Of a stretch of DNA of 64,000 nt, positions 62,617 to 64,000 are shown piece after piece (the stretch's first letter is position 1; every line of letters starts with the position of its first letter). Location: positions 2,811,448-2,875,447 of the forward strand of contig NC_072453.1 of NCBI RefSeq assembly GCF_027596085.1, given 5' to 3'. The position numbers were made by a program, and so were the translations under genes. This DNA is from Anoplopoma fimbria (lineage: Eukaryota; Chordata; Actinopteri; Perciformes; Anoplopomatidae). The notes beneath the pieces are model-generated. The model was not told the DNA's origin, did no database searches, and worked only from the letters and a program-made list of their open reading frames with translations.

Positions 62617-64000
62617 GATTACGTTTTTTTTTATGTTTTTATGTCTTTTTTGTTATCCCAATGCAAAATAAGAAGAAACTGTTTTTTGGAGACTTTGAGC
62701 TTCGAGTTTTTCTTAAAGAAGATAGTCTATAATGATTAGTTCCACCACCTTTAACGTTTTAATAGTAAACTGCATGTTTGGCTTCGCTCAATCCACGTGT
62801 CCTCATTTTCAGTGATGTTTATGTTCAGCCTTGAGGTGGCATATTTAAATTTTTGACACTGGCTTTTTTATAGTTTTGATGAAGTGATGATCGTTTTAAT
62901 ACTTTGCCGTGAGGGTCATTAACTTGCTGTTAAATACATTTTGCCACATGGAAACACAATCAATGCAATTCTCCTAATTTTGGCATTTTTATAATTAATT
63001 TGTGAATTGCAATGTGACAAAATAAAAATGTGATGGAAAATATGAAGGTGATGATAAAAAGGACACATACAGAACAAATTAGCTCAAATAGTACACAGCT
63101 CAAGTCACAATTTTCACCTTAAAGGTGAAAATGTTCAAAACAAGATGTAACTACAGATGGAAGTACAGCAGTACAAGTAGCAAGTTCATACCAAGAGGTA
63201 CAACTTTACTTAATCAGACACCAGGGTGTGAGTATTTTTGCCAATTTTCAGATCAGTTTATGCATTGATCATACACACTGAAACACATTCAATATTGTAT
63301 TGACATTTAAAACATTGACTACAACACTTACATTGTTTTATAAGGACTTCAATGTCTTTTTTTAAAATATGAAAAAGACAATTTTGGCCCTTCCAACAAA
63401 TACAGATTTAATGTCTTGCCCTTAATCTCAAAGACTTACTGAGAAGTCATCCATGTGGGTCCTGTCGTTCTAATTAAGTAGGTTGAAGTCCAGCCTTTAG
63501 ATGTGAACGGTGGCTTTATTTAGCCAGAGGTTAAGAATTTTGCCTGACATTTGTGCATTTCTCAGCATGGAGCTCTGCATTGGACCAAGCTAACGCAAAA
63601 GTTAATAAATATTTTACTTTTTCACAGTGCAACCAACCATCCTATGCTCTTAGAAATGACAATTCTAGCACAAATTACAATATATTTTGTCCTAAGACAA
63701 CTATAATTTGGGTCGGTTTAAATGCACCACAGGATTGTGATATTATTCATTGGAAGATATCAATATTTTAAGGTTAAAAAATGTTTCGGAATGGACATGT
63801 CATGCAACATTATCTGCATCAGTGCTTTGCAGGTAGTTGCAGTTAGTTACAAAACCTTCTGTTCAACCACCTATATTCTATATTTGTTCAAAGTTGTATT
63901 TTAAAATACTTTTTCTAAACTCTTAACACAGACTTACACCTACAAAACACAATTGGCCAAATAGATCATTTTCTTCTCAAAAGCACATTTTGTTAACTAT
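62617..64000. other. Intergenic, nothing recognised
   Basis: AT-rich. An 11-bp stem lies at 63110-63132. No gene found. Confidence 0.4.

Noticed and set aside
62194..62671. Plus-strand frames over the kinase relic
   Set aside because: Antisense shadows. The kinase motifs are on the minus strand.

Overview
The window reads as genomic DNA of a teleost (ray-finned) fish, probably a percomorph. The signs are a vertebrate facilitative sugar transporter gene, a TMEM100-like gene with vertebrate splice signals and promoter boxes, long (TG)n/(CA)n arrays, and a mix of LINE, LTR, DNA-transposon and short dispersed repeats of kinds common in fish. No prokaryotic operons, phage, plasmid or CRISPR features are present, and most short open frames are chance.

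The window is gene-poor: I can support two protein-coding genes in 64 kb. At the left edge, positions 2-1507 (+) hold most of a class II glucose/fructose transporter close to GLUT11 (slc2a11-like). Its frame is unbroken by introns as far as the window shows, and its first codons lie outside. At 37.4-38.3 kb (-) is a two-exon gene whose whole coding sequence is in the second exon. It encodes a 216-residue two-pass membrane protein of TMEM100 type with a long extra N-terminus. A CCAAT box, a TATA box, a first-exon splice donor and the exon 2 acceptor are all readable. Nothing in the sequence suggests that the two genes work together.

The rest is intergenic and repeat-bearing. From left to right: a dispersed fish repeat (3.97-4.27 kb) and an opposite-orientation relative inside a TTAA-bounded element (5.75-6.42 kb); an exact 73-bp direct repeat (7.1/7.8 kb); a LINE 3' end on the minus strand (8.0-8.6 kb); a (TG)52 array (9.35 kb); a decayed LINE (11.3-12.6 kb); a MITE-like element (15.2-15.9 kb) with a better-ended relative at 57.8-58.6 kb; a 40-bp minisatellite (17.3 kb); a LINE C-terminal fragment with its tail (21.1-21.8 kb); a solo LTR with intact 5-bp target duplication and a nested DNA transposon (24.9-26.4 kb); an old tandem duplication (29.0-29.3 kb); a perfect 103-bp inverted repeat next to a dispersed repeat (42.2-42.9 kb); a perfect 35-bp hairpin (50.4 kb); and a HIPK-like protein kinase pseudogene on the minus strand (62.1-62.6 kb).

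I did not find a clearly new biological system. The most unusual items are the 103-bp and 35-bp perfect inverted repeats, the nested LTR/DNA-transposon insertion, the kinase pseudogene joined to a LINE-like tail, the intron-free transporter, and the extended TMEM100-like protein.
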